DNA from: Corinectria fuckeliana
Taxonomy: Eukaryota > Ascomycota > Sordariomycetes > Hypocreales > Nectriaceae
Assembly (NCBI GenBank): GCA_019137255.1
Contig: WPDH01000171.1
Span: 62,001-126,000 of the forward strand
Reading direction: 5' to 3'
Length of the DNA: 64,000 nt
Shown in pieces: positions 47,341 through 59,432 of the stretch. Numbering within the stretch: position 1 is the stretch's first letter; every line of letters starts with the position of its first letter. Position numbers and translations under genes: made by a program. Under the pieces are notes generated by a model, which had not been told where the DNA came from, searched no databases, and saw nothing but the letters and a program-made list of their open reading frames with translations.

Positions 47341-48867
47341 AAATTAAAGCATTAAAGTATTGAAGTTTTATAGTATTAGAGTATTAGGGTATCCTAACCC
47401 TGCCCAGCTATAACAGTATAACGGCCAGGTGTAACACTATCTTAATCAGGCCTATTCACAGTGCATAACACTATTGCCTTTATTATCAGGATAGTAGAGC
47501 TCTCTCATTTCTCTACCACATTATTTATAATAGCCTCTTCTAGAGGTGAGTTCTTGTAGAAATCACTATCTGCAGCCTCTCTATCCTCTCTCTCCTCTTC
47601 GGCCTCTCTCTTGTCCTCTCGTTCAGTTGAGATCTACCTGTCAATCAGGTTATCCCACGCCACATCAAGTTCGTCCGCTAGCTGGACACATAGAGTCTAT
47701 CTATATTAGTAACACATTGGTGTAATAGTATTAATATAAGACTTACCATATTGCTAGTAATAGCAGCTCGGAAGATTGAAAGTATCTAATCCTAGAGCTC
47801 AATTAGGGCAGGGCTACACTTATGCCCCCCTGCACACAGTGGCTGCATGCTCCGTCTAGTAAAACCAGGATATTAGGATATTAAGGCATTTAGAAGTTAG
47901 GGTATTAAAACTGTCTGAAAGCGAATAATATCAGAAAGTAAGAAAGGTAAGAAGAGTGGGTTTACAGCCTGGATAGAGATACAGTATAGTCCGAGTAGCA
48001 GGAGTCTATTCATCGGGGACAAGGACCGCCCCGAGAACTATAACCTTTAGATTCCTAAGGAAACTAGCTACACTAAGGCAGCAGAGTTGAAGGACAAGAA
48101 ATAGAAGTAGCAGGATGGTGTTCTCTCGCAACGGGCAAGTATTGAGGAGCAGGAAGCAAAGCGATGCAGAGACCTTATCGCAAAGCATTCAATGGTGCCC
48201 ATGACGGCTGCAAGCCTTGGCGTGGAGGCCTCATCTAGAAGAGTGCCGGACTCTCTTCCACAGTCGACAAAGAGGATCGCATAGTCCCATTCAGCCGATG
48301 GGGGAAAGCTTGAATCCAACCGGCCAACCTCCAGAAAGAAGCTCAAAAGAAGCTTATCGATGACCAGAACGACTTCAAATCAGTCGAAGCTCGTATCGAA
48401 CCAGAGTTTTAGCTGGATTTAGTAAAATGGTTGGCATGGGATATGTAGACTGGATTATCAATCAATACAAATACTATTGACATGCCTTCTTCTGTGGCGA
48501 ATCCCTCCAGAACTAGTCTCTGGAGACGTCAAATGAGAACAACTCTACTGTACAGAGTAGTAATCCAGCAGAACACCATGAGTGGAGCATTGCTGTGTTG
48601 ATTGGCTCCATGCAGCTACACTATGTTAAAAGAGCTGAGCTAGCTAGAGTCAGTGGATCAGTATTCCGACTCCCGGGGTATAATGACAGTTGGGTCCGCG
48701 ATCAGCTGGGCTGCCTACTTAAAGCAGCTGCCTGCCTAGTTTAGCTGGGAGTGCATGCTTTTTTCTTCTATTGAATTGATACGCTTGTTTTCCCCACACT
48801 CATTTTGCCCCTTTGCCTTGACTGACCAAGCTGATATGGTAGTTTCTTTCCTTAATACCTTGTTCTC
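47341..48867. other. Degenerate repeat-like region
   Basis: AT-biased DNA with TATTAG/TATTAAAG motif runs at 47340-47400 and 47865-47935. Two stretches look like decayed coding. On the minus strand (about 47560-47720) an acidic run reads EREDKREAEEEREDREAADS. On the plus strand (about 48060-48200) there is a charged reading ending SIEEQEAKRCRDLIAKHS. Both have nearby stops. I cannot assign families; a decayed mobile element is likely. Confidence 0.4.
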
Positions 48868-49836
48868 TTAATGAAGGCTCCTTTCGATCTCTATAGACCT
48901 CGCTTGAATGTCGGGCTCTCTTTCTAACTCAGCAACATCATGGGCTCGGCCAACATGGTTGACCAATGCATCAGCAGTTGCGCAGATAATATCTCCGTCG
49001 CGATATCTGCTACAGAGAATACACGCATACTCCCCATCTGGGGTGTGGCACTTTACGACGAAGCGCTGGTCCACAAGGAACTCGATATCTTCCTCAATTT
49101 CCCTCTTGTATCCTTCCACTGATATCCACTGCGAGGCGCGTTTCCCAATCGCCCAACAGTCGTCGGATTCGACAGTGAGTCGCACCCCGCAGGCCGGACA
49201 TTGGCAGTCGCCTCCGGGAGCGAAACTGGCGGCGAGCGGTTTGTTTTGGACGTACTGCAGGTCGAGGCTATACCGACAAAATAGAGGATCAGCCTTGACG
49301 ATGGTAGAGGCGCGCGTGGGAGGGCCGAGTGCCAGTTGTGGCGGAGGTTGTGTCTCTGTAGCCATGAGCAGACGCTGTCGCTGCTGGCGGAGAGCGCCGA
49401 GAGAACCGTCACGCGCGGCGTCGGAGGCAGCTACAAGCTTTGCCATGTCGGCGCGATCGAGCTGACGGCCGTGATAGAGGGCATCTTGCAGAACGTCGAT
49501 GACGGTTTGCTGTAGCGCGATGACTTGTGCTTGGAGTTTGTTCTCGGTAACAACGTCTCCGATGGCGAAGTTTCGACCCAGTCGCTCGTACCCGTCTTCG
49601 AATTCCCGACTGATGAGAGCCCCAGACTTCTTGAAAGAAGCGCCGACCTCGTCCCTATCTCTGCTTCTCTTGCTGCTCGTGCTCGTGCTCGCGCTCCTTT
49701 CCCTCGCTCGGCTTTTGCCCCTATCTCGCCGTTGTGAATCCTCGATCTGAGCCTGGAGCTTCTTGATCTCGTCGTCTTGTGTCGTGTCGCGCTTCTGCTG
49801 CTTTCGTTTCTCCTTGACCCGATCCCATAGACCCAT
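48868..49836 (-). CDS. Hypothetical protein with CxxC/C2H2-like zinc-binding region
   Basis: Intronless 322-residue protein of unknown function. The N-terminus is strongly charged (DRVKEKRKQQKRD) with an Arg/Ser-rich stretch at about residues 38-62 (RGKSRARERSASTSTSSKRS). A predicted helical middle has NKLQAQVIALQQTVIDVLQD. The C-terminal third holds possible metal ligands: CQCPACGVRL, then YACILCSRYRDGDIICATAD and VNHVGRAHD, the last resembling a C2H2 finger. This suggests nucleic-acid or protein binding, perhaps nuclear. No signal peptide or membrane segment is seen. Function is not assigned. Confidence 0.68.
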   Translation of the reverse strand: MGLWDRVKEKRKQQKRDTTQDDEIKKLQAQIEDSQRRDRGKSRARERSASTSTSSKRSRDRDEVGASFKKSGALISREFEDGYERLGRNFAIGDVVTENKLQAQVIALQQTVIDVLQDALYHGRQLDRADMAKLVAASDAARDGSLGALRQQRQRLLMATETQPPPQLALGPPTRASTIVKADPLFCRYSLDLQYVQNKPLAASFAPGGDCQCPACGVRLTVESDDCWAIGKRASQWISVEGYKREIEEDIEFLVDQRFVVKCHTPDGEYACILCSRYRDGDIICATADALVNHVGRAHDVAELEREPDIQARSIEIERSLH

Positions 49837-51276
49837 AGATGAGCTGAAGGTGCCGACAAGGGTGGAGCATAGCGTGGCTATAATAAAGGTTTTCTGCCTC
49901 GACCCTTAGCGGTCCGTCAACTGGAGAAGCATGACATGCGAATATACCTTGAGGTTTTTCTCCTCAATCATATTGGAGTAATTCATCGTGGGTCTGATAT
50001 CGGCGGCTAGAAGACCTCAGTGCTACAGCTGGTGCGGTGAATAGCAGATGGCCGGAGATGATGCGTGGGAGGAAGGGAAGGGTACGCAAGTAGATAATCA
50101 AGGGAGGCATGATAGTGGCATAAGATGGAGATGACGTCCTTGCACACCGCAAGATTAGTAGCGCGTTACCCGCAGAAGCTGATAATTAACCCCAGTCTTT
50201 TGGTCTCGCCTTGGCACAGTATTTCGCGCATTGACAGCATCATCATTATATGACGTCACGAGAAGCTTTCCTCGTGTTAGACAGCGCTTGAATGCTGGTT
50301 TATTAATTGGTGGAAATAACGAGCTTGGTCCTGCGGAATTCCCGTGGCCCGTCGCTGCACTGGTGGCTGTCCGTGATGACGAATGTGTGGGACTCAACTT
50401 GACTTGGGTAACCTGCTGAAATCGGGACTCCATACTCGAGATCTGGCGTCCGGATACTTCGGCTCTCGTTCTCAGAGAAACACACGCCATGCCAATGGCC
50501 GACATGAATATTGAAGTACGTATACCACAGTTGCTTGTCTCGGGTTTGACAAGGCCTGCCCCGTGCCTATATCTCTAACCTAACTTCGCAGTCGCTCTCT
50601 TGCGGAGGATGGGAAGGACTAGACGCTGAGATTCATAATGGTCTTCATCCTCCTGTCCAAAGAGCACTTGAGGGATATCCCACGACCTATGTCCTATATT
50701 GAAGAGTCTGATTGCTGACCTTGACTTGCGCTATTGATCGAATACAACGTAACATCGATGTGGGAAAAGCGTAGGGAAACATCGTACTCCTACATCAGCT
50801 AGCTAGTCATGAGGTCCTTTTGGTTCTACCTGACGTTGGAAACCTCGTTCTCGCGGCCTTCCGAGTCCTTTACAACGGCTGTCGGCTATTTTATCGGCAT
50901 TTATTCCGGCTGACTCTACGTGGGCGTAGTACTCATTGGAGCGGAATGGAGACCTGACAATTTCTTGTAACACCGTAAAAGCGGCAAGATGTTTAGAGAG
51001 CCCGTAGTTGGCATTCGTATGATAACGGTAGCCACGCCCAGCCCTGAGACAAGTTTCGTCACAAATTTTCAACCATCACAGCGAGAAATGCATGTAACAC
51101 CTACACTGATTGAATATCTGGCCATAGCTTGTGAGTTCTGAGAATGTCCTATTTGACCAATCTCAATGTACGTCCAGAGATCTATGCCTCCGCTAGCAAT
51201 CATGTCCCTAATATAATCCATCCCAGACTGAATTTATCCTTGATACACAAGCGTTAGCCAACATGGAGGCCAGCCT
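49837..51276. other. Gene-free stretch, 1.4 kb
   Basis: Short frames only on both strands; none recognised. Confidence 0.5.
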
Positions 51277-52397
51277 CTAAGGGCCGCCCGCACGACCAAG
51301 CTCCCAGTACCGGTCGCCATCTCCACGGCAGGTATTAAGCACACAGTACCATTCAACCGCCAGGCTGTTGTCGTTGGGAGAGCGAATGACATACGGGTCC
51401 GACGTCGTCGTGCTGTAGGTGGCACACTTATACTCAGTCGTACGCACAGTGTAAGCCGTGTGGTGCGTTTTCGTCCATTGGCAGACAGTATCTCCAGCCT
51501 CGCCATAGCAGCCGCGCTCGGTCGACGACGACGTAGTCTCAGAGACGGAGAATCCACCGGTGATCCAGCCTGCAGGTCCGCCTCCACTGCCAATCTCGGC
51601 CGATACGGTGACGGAGGTTTCCTCGCCCACGCCGGCGTAGCACGTCCCATGCTCCGCGCACTTCTGATATGGGCCAACTTGCTTGTGCAGGTAGTCTTGG
51701 TGGGGATCTCCATTGCCGACGAGGTAGGTCTAAGGTTGCACAGTGGCTATTAGCAAGGTGTTGCTGTTGTGCCGACGTTGCTCGCCCTGGATCAGGGTGT
51801 TCTGAGATTAGAAGTCGCCTAACTCACATTGGAAAGGATGCCGCTGCAGCCGTTGCGCTGTCTCTTGTCGAGCGGAGATGAAGAGCCAGAGTCGGACCGG
51901 GACATGACAACGGGGCTGCTGAAACTAGCAGGTAAGTTGCGTCGGCGGGCAGCCGACTCCTTTGAGAAGCATTCCTCAACATCATCCGAGGACAAGGTTG
52001 ACAGATCATCAAAGCTGCCACGCCAAGGGACAGAACACTCAACCACAGTCGACTTTCCGTTGTACATCTTGGTGCACGAGGCTCCGCCGGATATTTTGCG
52101 GTCGCCAACAACCTTGTACTCCTTGTTATTAACGGCAATATGGCCCGAGCCTCTCCCGTCAACAGTGATGGTGACGGTCTTGCCGGCGATGTCCAGGGTA
52201 TTACCGCAGGCGTGGGCATAGAAGTCACTCTTGTCCGGTGTGCTCAGCGTGAACTCGGTCTGGTTGGATCCCGCCTCGTGGTGGTAGCGAAGGAGTAGCT
52301 CCGAGGGCGAGTCCGAGTCGGCCTTGTCGCGAGCAAAGATGCCGGCCGGGCTTGCCAGGGTCAGTGCCACTGGGAGCAGGAGGATATAGGAGAGCAT
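51277..52397 (-). CDS. Secreted protein precursor with Kex2-type site, unknown function
   Basis: Two exons on the minus strand, 52397-51828 and 51729-51277, give 340 residues. The 98-bp intron (GTGAGT..CCTTAG) is phase 0 and joins GCSGILSN to TYLVGNGDPHQDYL. A signal peptide is clear (MLSYILLLPVALTLASPAG). The first half has cysteines at HACGNT, ASCTKM, VECSVP and EECFSK. A dibasic site in SSPLDKRQRNGCSG (about residues 177-190) could be cut by Kex2, releasing a C-terminal domain with cysteines in CAEHGTC, RGCYGE, TVCQW, YKCAT, YCVLNTC and a closing YWELGRAGGP. I do not recognise a catalytic motif. It may be a secreted effector-like or cell-surface protein; that is inference. Confidence 0.8.
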
Positions 52398-53675
52398 GAT
52401 GAGAGAGGGGAGAAGGTTGGAGTCTGAGTGTAAAGGGTATGGTGAAGGTCCTCTGGTGCTGGGTTTATAGTCGTGTCAATAACTTCTTGGGTGATGGCTG
52501 CGGCTGCTGGCTGCTTGATAAGTTGATGCTCTGAACTTCGATTCACAACGGTCCATCGCTCCCTTTTTATCATAAAATCGCGTGGTGCATGGTCGATTTG
52601 TTGCGCGATGCCGGCCGTCGTTCTCGGATGATGTTATCCAGGAACACAAGATAGCTCTGTATTAGGACTGGAGCGACGCTGCATTTCGATCCTGTCCTGC
52701 ACTTTGCCTCGCAGGATTCCGCCGATCATAAGCTGCCCAGACTTATATCTGTGCTGGGATTGGATGTGACTCTGCATGACAATCCTGATGCTACGCCTGG
52801 TCTCAGCTCTCCTCGTTTAACCTTGTAATTCCAGCCCCCACTCGAGTTTGACGAAATCCTAAACTTCATCATCATTGGAGCTATTCGAACGCTTCTGCTT
52901 ACGTATCGACATGATATAACCTCAAAGCAGCTTCATCCTTCAGGATGATCGGCCTGGATGAGCTCTGCCTGACGTACGGCTTCTGCTGTTTCTGGGCTGA
53001 TCCTGTTCTACGACTTTGTACTTTGGTTCCAGGATCGATTGAAGCGTAAGCGATTGGATTTGAGCGTAAACGGCTATTGCGGATCCAAAGGTGTTCGGGG
53101 AGGAGCTCGAGGATATCGCCACTCTTCCACCCTTCCACCCGTTTTCTAATAGCACCACGAATGGCATCCTTAGTAAGACCACTGTGCGATGACTTCACAG
53201 TATTCTCGCTCACAACATAACCAGGACTATGTACCAAAGTTCCTTTGCCTTCTACAAGGGACCCGTAACGCTGCATTTCTGTGGGATCCTTCCCCAAAGA
53301 GCCTTTACAAACAGGCTCACTCTGGCATTGGGGGCAGCAGCGCCAAGTATTGGTTTAGGCAGGTGACGGGACTTGTAGCTGTGCATCACAATGCCAAGCC
53401 TATTTCTAAGCCAGCTGTGAGAGGCAAGGCACACGCCGCTGTGTCATATCACACAAGTGACCGACCAAAGGTCTAATTAGCATACCGTCTTACCCTTATG
53501 AGGAATTGAAGTGCATGATTTGAATCCTGATTTCTGCAGGCTCCGGGAAAAGCACACCATGATAACAGTACCAGTTCGTGTGGCCAATAATAGAAAGACA
53601 CGGCCAGCCCTTCTTTCAGCGACCTAGGGCATCCATCACAGGGCACAGAACATACAGTCAGCCCCAGAACGTCAA
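52398..53675. other. Intergenic, 1.3 kb, with possible gene remnant
   Basis: A minus-strand 132-codon frame (52899-53297) includes EGWKSGDILELLPEHLWIRN but has no recognised family. It might be a remnant; I do not call it. Confidence 0.35.
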
Positions 53676-55729
53676 TCATCGGCCCAACCCCAGCTCAACC
53701 CCTTCATCTCCCTTGTATAGACCAACCACAACACTATCTGGACTCTGTCCCTCCAAGTTCTTTGCTTTCATATGCTCTCTTGCCTCGGTTTGGAGACCAA
53801 AGACTAGCATCTTCAGTGGATCGGACTCAATCATGCCGACTCGGACTGTGCGTGCCTTGATCATGGCGCGAACAGCGAAAACAATCGCAGCCAAGGTGAG
53901 AGCGATGGGTGCAGCAAGGAATGCCCAGCGGACCCGGATGTAAATAACCCATTGTTCAACGGCCCCTTCGATGGAAACGGCATCCATCTCGCGCATCCTG
54001 TAGGAAATAAGACGCGCAGCGTTCTCAAACGAGGCTGTGATGTTGGTGGAATTCGTCATCGCCCTGTTGATAGAGTCGGCTAGGGCGTCATCCATGCCTG
54101 ACATCATCGTCGAGATGGACCTTTGCGTGATGTTGAAGACTTGTTGCAGTTTGTTAGATAGACTGCCGCCTTGATCCGTAATTTGCAGTTGCAGGTCGCT
54201 TCTCGGTATCACCGGGACCAGAGATGACGAGCCTGATTCCACGTACAATGGAGCCAGTGAGCCACCAAAGTCCTCATCAACATACTTCAAGAGTTTGGAG
54301 TCATTGAAAAATGTTTGCCAGGACCCTGGAACGCGCTCAAATGTCGTGGGGATCTTTACTTCTCTCAGCTTGCCGTTTCTCATTTCTGGTTTGTAGGCTT
54401 GGATGCAATATCTCAGCCCGCATTCTGTAGCTTGCACCAGGGCCTTTTTCCAAGGAACTTTGTTGGCCCAGTATTTATCTGATGTGTGGAGAATTGCAAA
54501 TGAGGCAAAGAGAGTGTCCCATTCTTGAAACGCATAAGTCTCGTTTGGCCGCACAGAGACGCCCACCTCCAGCTTCGTTTTTCGGCATGAAAACGATGAG
54601 TTCCGAAAGTCATCTCCGCGATGAATGACCACAGGTGTCCGGTTTTGCCCATATGGAAGCTCATATTGCGTGAAGTTCTGGATATATGAAGAACTCATTA
54701 AGCACCTGTCATCCATTCCACTACCAGTTCGTGTCAACAGATGGCTTGAGACGTCGGCACAGGAGCTGCACATGCCCAATGTTGAGTACGCCGGCCAGCT
54801 GCAATTGCCGGTTGGGCAAGAAACGCCTGGTGGCTCCGTGACTGTTGAAGTAGACCCGTTGACGAATCCCATTTGGATTGTAAAGAACATGTTCATATCT
54901 GGATAGAGATAGTAGGATTGTTGAACTCTCTGGTCGTGGTATGTTAGTTCAGCCCCATTTTCTCGGTCCCAATCACCAATGTCCAGTACTGAAGCTCGGG
55001 ATATGGACGCTGCACCGCTTTTTATGTTGGCCATCTCCCCTTTGTAGAATATGATGCTTTGAATGAACGGGTCGATGACGAGAAGGCCAAGAGTAATTGC
55101 AGCACCGAAGGAAACCCAGTACCTGTTCCGTCAAGTTAGCCGAGTTGAAAAAAGGTCAGTTTCATAGCTGTCTTTACATACCGCATTCTCAGCTCCCACA
55201 GCAGCGTCAAGCTTCCCAAGGGGCCGCGGCTAGCTTCCTCAATCGAGACGAATGTGGAAATGGGGCCTTGCCGCCTGGAAAACCATTCCCACTTCCCTTG
55301 AGCAAGGCAAGAACCAACAAGATACGCCAAGGGAGCCTTGATGAGAACAGCTAAGATGGAAACAATTGTGTTGAAAGATAGAGGCAGTGTCCACCTAGAA
55401 AGTGGCTGGTCGTATTCAACAGCTAGGAGAACGCAAAGAGCAACCAGAGACGCCACACTGGTTAACATGGCAATTATCTCGAGGCCCCAACCTCCCGGAA
55501 ACCATGGAGAAGTCTTCGATGAGCCCCCGTCGCTTTCAAATGGTGTCTTGGGGGTCTGTGAAGAGGTCGGATGTTCGGTCGGAGGCAGAAGGCTAGCAGA
55601 TGAGAGAAGCGACAGCTGATCCCCGAGGCTTTGTTGACTGGACCATACGTTCTCACTTGTGTGACTCGTATAAGACGCTGGGACGCTTCGTTGTATCTGT
55701 AGTGGAATCGAATCGGTCGGCGTCGTCAT
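53676..55729 (-). CDS. DUF3176-like multi-pass membrane protein
   Basis: Fungal membrane protein of unknown role. Two exons on the minus strand, 55729-55182 and 55122-53676, with a 59-bp phase-2 intron (GTATGT..AACAG) that joins LLWELRMR to YWVSFGAAITLGLLVID, giving 664 residues. The cytosolic N-terminus is Ser/Pro-rich. Hydrophobic segments lie at about 82-106 (GLEIIAMLTSVASLVALCVL), 113-145 (TIVSILAVLIKAPLAYLVGS), 183-207 and near the C-terminus (FLAAPIALTLAAIVFAVRAM). The DUF3176 hallmark RQGPISTFVSIEEASRGPLG follows the second segment. The large loop between segments 3 and 4 has several N-glycosylation-like sequons and cysteines and is probably extracellular. Confidence 0.88.
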
Positions 55730-56495
55730 TATGGGCAGCTGGAATTTGACGAAGCATTTACTGTTGTTCTTCTGTCAGATGTGAGGTGAGGAAGAGCTCA
55801 CAACCTGGGCCTCGGGAGCCTTATTATACCCTGCAGGCGGAAGCACTGAGGTGACGGGCGTCAGCAGTTATCAGGCTCCCAAAAAGCCTCGTGGTGGTAC
55901 CGCATGGATCCTGATTGTATTTGGTCTTCTTTGCGACCAGGCTCTCGAATGGAAGCCGTTGCCAATATGCAGCTAAGATGCAGCTAAGATGCGATGGGAG
56001 TCTCATGCGCTCTGCTTAGGTACAGCTCGTGCTCCATCCAGTTGACTTGCACATAGTCTATTATTATCGTTACCCACAGCAAGCGCATAATTTCCCTCTA
56101 GATGGTATGGTTGGCGCAGCATCTTTCACTGGTGTAACAGCGGGCGCTACAGCCCTCTGTATTGTCTGACATTATGAAGCTATTATTAGTAAAGTCGAGC
56201 GTTGCCTGGCTGCAGTCAGCATTCAAGACCCCACAGCTCCCAGCCTGGTTGTTTTCCGTCCGACAGAGAAGTTTAGGCTCACAAATTTGTTACTATAGCC
56301 GGTCGTTCTGCTGGTTATCATAGAGATGGACCAGGACAATGGCCGCACACATGAAGCCCTCCCCTTCTCTCCATGGAACCAACGTCAGCCCGTGTTTATA
56401 GAGTGTTCACCACGACGGTTGGTAGAGGCTTGCATATTGCAGTAGTGTAGCAAATTGGAAACGTGTTTGTATATTGGATTGTTAGACTAGAATAC
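55730..56495. other. Intergenic, 0.8 kb
   Basis: No gene supported. At 55970-55991 a short direct repeat (GATGCAGCTAA twice, in tandem) is visible. Confidence 0.45.
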
Positions 56496-56585
56496 TTAAG
56501 ACTCTGCAGAAACTGAAATTAGGGTCGAGCCAATTCCTGAGCCCTTCCCCCACCCTTCGTGAGCCTTCTTGATCTCCTCCAATTC

Positions 56586-57488
56586 CTAGACATGCTTAAT
56601 GGGCACTCCAACGCGACCGTCCCTCACCAACTCTATGAGCGCCTGCAGATCAGACTCAAATGTGGCACCATTTCGGGTGATGTAGTAGAATTTTGTTGAC
56701 CGCTTAGTCCAGCATTTGAGATTGCGTGCCATTAGCTTTAAGATGGAGGGGTAAACCGATCCCGAGTTCCGGCCTGTCAGAGTAGCCAAGTTGCCGCCGT
56801 ATCCGACGAGGATACTCTCATCTTGGGTGCTGAGGATCGAATACGATTCGTCCCAGCTCTCAAACCCGAGAGGATCAAAGGCAGCGTGCACATTCCACTT
56901 CTTATCCGTATACACGAATGGAGTAGCCCCAAGCTCCTTCAAAGAGGCGTGGGTGCGCTCCGAGGCCGTGCCGTAGACAATTGCTCCTTGGTTTCGGCAG
57001 AGGACCATGATGGCGTGGCCTACGGCGCCGCTGAGACCATGGACAAAAACCCGCTGACCTTGATAAACCTTGCCAGCGCGAGTGACCATGCCGTGAGCTA
57101 TGTTCCAGTCGACGGTGAGGGCAGTAGCCTGCTTTACGTCCAGGTCCGCGGGCACTGCGATGAGATGCTTCTCTAGGATGTTGATCAATTCAGCATGAGA
57201 ATCGTACATTGTGAATGCCGTGACAGTATCGCCTTGTTTGAACTTGGTGCTTCTAGGGCCGCAAGACCGCACGCGACCGATAAAGCAGTACCCTGAAGTG
57301 AATGACGCCGCCTTTTGCATTGGGTACACGCCTAAGCGCATGTTGATATCAGTGCCGGAGAAACCCGCGTAGATGATGCTAACTTGGACTTCATTCTGAC
57401 CTGGGGGTTGGATCTCGGCTCTGACAATATCAACATTGGAGGCATCGCCAAAGCTCGAGATGACGGCTTTGCGAATGGTGGTAGACAT
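56586..57488 (-). CDS. NADPH-dependent quinone-type reductase (MDR), truncated by a premature TAG
   Basis: Zinc-independent medium-chain dehydrogenase/reductase of the quinone oxidoreductase type, 300 residues, intronless. It has the N-terminal GroES-like half (YAGFSGTDINMRLGVYP, GRVRSCGPRSTKFKQGD) and the nucleotide-binding half with VFVHGLSGAVGHAIMVLC and GATPFVYTDK. The frame stops at TAG (56586-56588) after VPIKHV, but reading through continues ELEEIKKAHEGWGKGSGIG for 29 codons to a TAA at 56496-56498. That matches the C-terminal block usual in this family (E.I..AH..W....G.GS). TAG is one G-to-A change from TGG. The last strand of the catalytic domain would be lost, so activity is doubtful. 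It may be a recent pseudogene, or there may be a sequence error at this base. Confidence 0.85.
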   Translation of the reverse strand: MSTTIRKAVISSFGDASNVDIVRAEIQPPGQNEVQVSIIYAGFSGTDINMRLGVYPMQKAASFTSGYCFIGRVRSCGPRSTKFKQGDTVTAFTMYDSHAELINILEKHLIAVPADLDVKQATALTVDWNIAHGMVTRAGKVYQGQRVFVHGLSGAVGHAIMVLCRNQGAIVYGTASERTHASLKELGATPFVYTDKKWNVHAAFDPLGFESWDESYSILSTQDESILVGYGGNLATLTGRNSGSVYPSILKLMARNLKCWTKRSTKFYYITRNGATFESDLQALIELVRDGRVGVPIKHV

Positions 57489-59009
57489 GATTGGTGTCCT
57501 AATAGAGAGATAAACTCTACGTGGGGCTTAGTGTAAGTCACCCAGATGTTTTTGAAGATCCAAGTTAATAATAAGTCATTGCGGGAATGATGACAGATTG
57601 AGAGTTGTTATTCGCAGTACATTTCTTTCAGCGAAAATGCGTTAATGATTTATACTCAGTATATATACCTAATCGCGTGTTCTCGCTGCATTTTGCGGTC
57701 TGTGGAAATAGAAAGCCATTGGTAGTTCATGGCAAGTTGAGAGATCCCAGAACACCTAGTAGGTCACCTTGTCCAGTCTACCCCTCTTAGATGGGTTGTT
57801 AGACCCATGCTCCTGAAACATTGTGAAGACCATGGCGTGATCAAGGGCTCTTTGATCGTCGAGCTATCCGATCAGCTGGACTATACACCAATCAAGGAGG
57901 TCTCCGATGAGAGACTCCTGTGTGTTAGGAAGCGTCTGTCATTTAAAGGAGCCGATGACATTAGGCAGTTTCGAATCAGGCTTGAAAATCCACAGTTCTT
58001 GAAGCCCTGGAATGTGCGGTAACAGTTTCGAGGCAGATAGCCCTGTATATGACCTTGTCAATGAAGAGAAGCTCGAGGTCGCCGAGAGCTCAGTCATAGA
58101 TGATAGGTAAAGGTGTGCTGGGAGATGTGTTGTGGCACCTCTTTCGTACTGCGTCGACATGTCTGCACTCCATTTCAATCCAACGCCACCCATGGTGGCT
58201 TAAGAGTGGATATTCTCTGCAAGGTTTGTGTTGGTGGGAATATATTGCGCGATACGGCCTACCTAAGTGTAAGGTGCCTTACTTTAAGTGTAGTGGTCAA
58301 TTAACACATTGTGCCCTTGTGGGCATCTGAGGTCTTCTTGAAGCTCCCGGTTGAAAGTACGATCTTTGGATGCCCCAGTAGGCATGAAGCAACGCGTTGC
58401 AAGTACCAGAAATGATCCCCCATTGCGTCTAGTCGAGTCTTGGCGAGTGAGATCAGATAGTTGGTGTCAAATTCTGGTGGTGATGAGAAGGCTTGATTTG
58501 TGTATGGAGACGAAAACTCCACCACACCTATCTCTAGAGACGCAGCGTTGCCAATAAGCGATATCCACTTCTCGATTTAAGGGGATTATAACTTATCAAC
58601 TCGATCAAGAATATTTTCCATAATGTTATAGTGCTATAATGCTATAATGCTATAGAGAAACTCCATCTGGTACGCTTGTACTTTAAGAACCTAAGTATAT
58701 TAGCTCGATAGACACTTTCTCTTCCCAGTCGACTAGCAATCTATATCTTTATCAGTACGAACAAATAACAAGTCAATATTAAAGAATATAATTACCTAAT
58801 TGAGAGTGAGCTGCCTGCTATTTAAGTATTTAAGGCTGCCTAGTGCTAATGAGAATAGGCAGTCCACTAGTGCAATAAAGCAAAAAGGACGGTAGGGTAA
58901 GTCTTGAGGACTTTACGTTCAACTAAGGCAAAAGGAGTTAGAGCCTTCATGTCGGGTTTCTCACGTGTATGAAGAATCTCTCGCGTATATAATTGTATTG
59001 CGGAATGAG
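57489..59009. other. Gene-free stretch with AT-rich patch
   Basis: Short frames only. At about 58618-58656 a GCTATAAT-type tandem microsatellite is present, and 58560-58900 is AT-rich with no coding pattern. Confidence 0.45.
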
Positions 59010-59432
59010 CTACTGCTTATCCTCGAGGTCTAGGGCTGCCTCCCTCAATAGGGTCTCGCGCTTTGCTTGGCTTCGGTTTTCCCACCGACTCAGCACGACA
59101 TCAGCGAGTAAATCAAGGCGATCTGTCAATGCGGCTCTTGAACCGTTAATCTGCTTCAAAACCGAGAGGACTCTGCGCTCTGCGTCTGTGTCGGAAAGCC
59201 TGTGGCGATCAACAGTGTAGAATTCGTTCTGGCAGTCAGCGCACTCGCATGGTGGGCAGCATATGGATTCTTCAACGCTCTTGATGGTTGCACGGTACTT
59301 AGGATCCGATGATCTATGGTCCTGTATGACGGTAAAAGGAGTCATTGTTTTGCGATTCGTTATTTTCCATGGACCATTGTCAACACCAACAGCTCCAGCT
59401 CTTACAGCTATAACTCGACTTCCTTGAAGCAA
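59010..59432 (-). pseudogene. Possible remnant of a conserved fungal protein of unknown function
   Basis: A 140-codon frame with four cysteines in a CCPPCECADC cluster. Near its end is DLLADVVLSRWENRSQAKRE, which resembles a block (rW..rs..kR..lL) that I recall from larger ascomycete proteins of unknown function. The frame stops right after this block, so the rest of such a protein is missing. It may be a truncated gene or chance; weak. Confidence 0.3.

Noticed and set aside
52899..53297. 132-codon minus-strand frame
   Set aside because: No recognisable family and no support from splicing or start context; possibly a remnant.
57807..58330. Overlapping short frames on both strands (71-84 codons)
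   Set aside because: No start context, domain or splice support.
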